Source: Verrucomicrobiota bacterium (lineage in GTDB: Bacteria > Verrucomicrobiota > Verrucomicrobiia > Limisphaerales > UBA1096). Taken from it: a stretch of DNA of 13,710 bases. Below the pieces are notes generated by a model. It was given only the letters and a program-made list of their open reading frames with translations, ran no database searches and had not been told where the DNA came from. A program made the position numbers and the translations under genes. Below are positions 13,129 through 13,710 of the stretch, one piece after another (position 1 is the stretch's first letter; each line of letters begins with the position of its first letter). The stretch lies in assembly GCA_003972865.1 (NCBI GenBank), contig QOAX01000315.1, forward strand, positions 1 to 13,710. Direction: 5' to 3'.

Positions 13129-13710
13129 ATGGAATTGGCCTTATCAGGTTTGGCATCGGGATTCGACTGGAAATCAGTCGTGGACCAGTTGGTCAATGTG
13201 GAGCGTGCTCCACAGCGGCGTGCCAAGCGTCAGCAATACGAGGTTCAAGAGAAAAACCGGATCCTGGGCCTGCTGAAGGATGAGCTGACTTCGCTTCAAA
13301 CCAAGTCGAAGACGCTCAAGCACAGCGATCTTTACCGATCTCGAAAGTCGTCCGTGTCGGATGGCACGATTGGTTCCTCCTCGGTTTCTGCGGGAGCGGC
13401 GCTGGGAAGTTACAATTTTGAGTTTTTCCAGAAGGCCACCACGGGAGTCCAGAAAGGGGGGGCGGATGCGGGCCGATCGGTGGATACATCCGCCGTTGTC
13501 GCCAGCAACGGTTTTGGCGTGGGGATCAGCACCGGGACGTTCACCATCAATGACGACGTCATCACGGTGGAAACCGCTGACACGTTGACGACGATTTTCA
13601 CCAAGGTGACGACGGCCGACTCGGACTTTTCGATCTCCTACGATTCATCAACGGACAAAATCACGCTCAGTTCCAGCTCGGGGAAGACGCTGTTGCTGGG
13701 GAGTTCCAAC
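13129..13710 (+). CDS. fliD: Flagellar hook-associated protein 2, filament cap (3'-truncated)
   Basis: The frame is open from ATG 13129 to the right edge (194 codons, no stop), so the gene is partial. The N-terminus, ALSGLASGFDWKSVVDQLV then VERAP, is the FliD_N signature (PF02465); a helical stretch follows (about 30-65), then GSYNFEFFQKATTGVQ. A later segment (about 128-180: FTINDDVITV, DTLTTIFTKV, ISYDSSTDKITLSS) matches the flagellin hook IN motif. FliD caps the growing filament and helps flagellin fold; it is exported by the flagellar type III system and so has no Sec signal, as here. AAAGGG at 13118-13123 lies 5 nt before the start as Shine-Dalgarno. A sigma-54-type promoter lies about 40 bp upstream. 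No other flagellar gene is in the window; neighbours such as fliS would be to the right. Confidence 0.92.
   Translation, partial: MELALSGLASGFDWKSVVDQLVNVERAPQRRAKRQQYEVQEKNRILGLLKDELTSLQTKSKTLKHSDLYRSRKSSVSDGTIGSSSVSAGAALGSYNFEFFQKATTGVQKGGADAGRSVDTSAVVASNGFGVGISTGTFTINDDVITVETADTLTTIFTKVTTADSDFSISYDSSTDKITLSSSSGKTLLLGSSN

Overview
The window (13,710 bp, GC-rich, dense) looks like a chromosome segment from the PVC superphylum, most likely a Verrucomicrobiota member and less likely a planctomycete. The grounds are four protein types that cluster in that group: TIGR02604-type beta-propeller 'membrane-bound dehydrogenases', TIGR02603-type CxxCH heme domains, PSCyt1/DUF1549/DUF1553 proteins, and their DUF1501 partner. 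The lineage is inferred from gene content only.

Layout. (1) 3-4517, + strand: a tight operon of two tandem paralogous propeller-plus-HEAT proteins (the first cut off by the left edge) and a secreted HEAT-plus-cytochrome-c protein. These parts are often fused in one long PVC protein; here they are separate genes. (2) 4521-5699, - strand: transaldolase (tal) preceded by tRNA-Thr(UGU). tal converges on the heme gene with a 3-bp gap. (3) 5777-10702, + strand: a 1,155-aa PSCyt1-DUF1549-[F5/8C-like and PA14-like insert]-DUF1553 protein and its Tat-exported DUF1501 partner. (4) 10721-12978, - strand: a three-TM PQQ-type propeller protein whose stop overlaps (ATGA) the start of a sulfite-oxidase-type molybdopterin protein. 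(5) 12979-13128: a divergent intergenic region with a well-spaced sigma-54-type promoter. (6) 13129-13710, + strand: the N-terminal 194 codons of flagellar cap protein FliD, running off the right edge. The cell is therefore probably flagellated at some stage.

Most of the protein genes encode exported or membrane redox or carbohydrate-related proteins. The PSCyt/DUF1501 pair and the split propeller/heme operon are probably envelope oxidative or polysaccharide-processing modules, but no substrate can be read from the sequence.

The most unusual signal is at DNA level. The palindrome TTGGCCAA occurs 10 times, nine of them as CTTGGCCAAG, where chance predicts about 0.2 (8-mer) and 0.02 (10-mer). 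Copies lie in genes on both strands and in two short noncoding gaps. This resembles the cyanobacterial HIP1 type of highly iterated palindrome and may be undescribed in this lineage.
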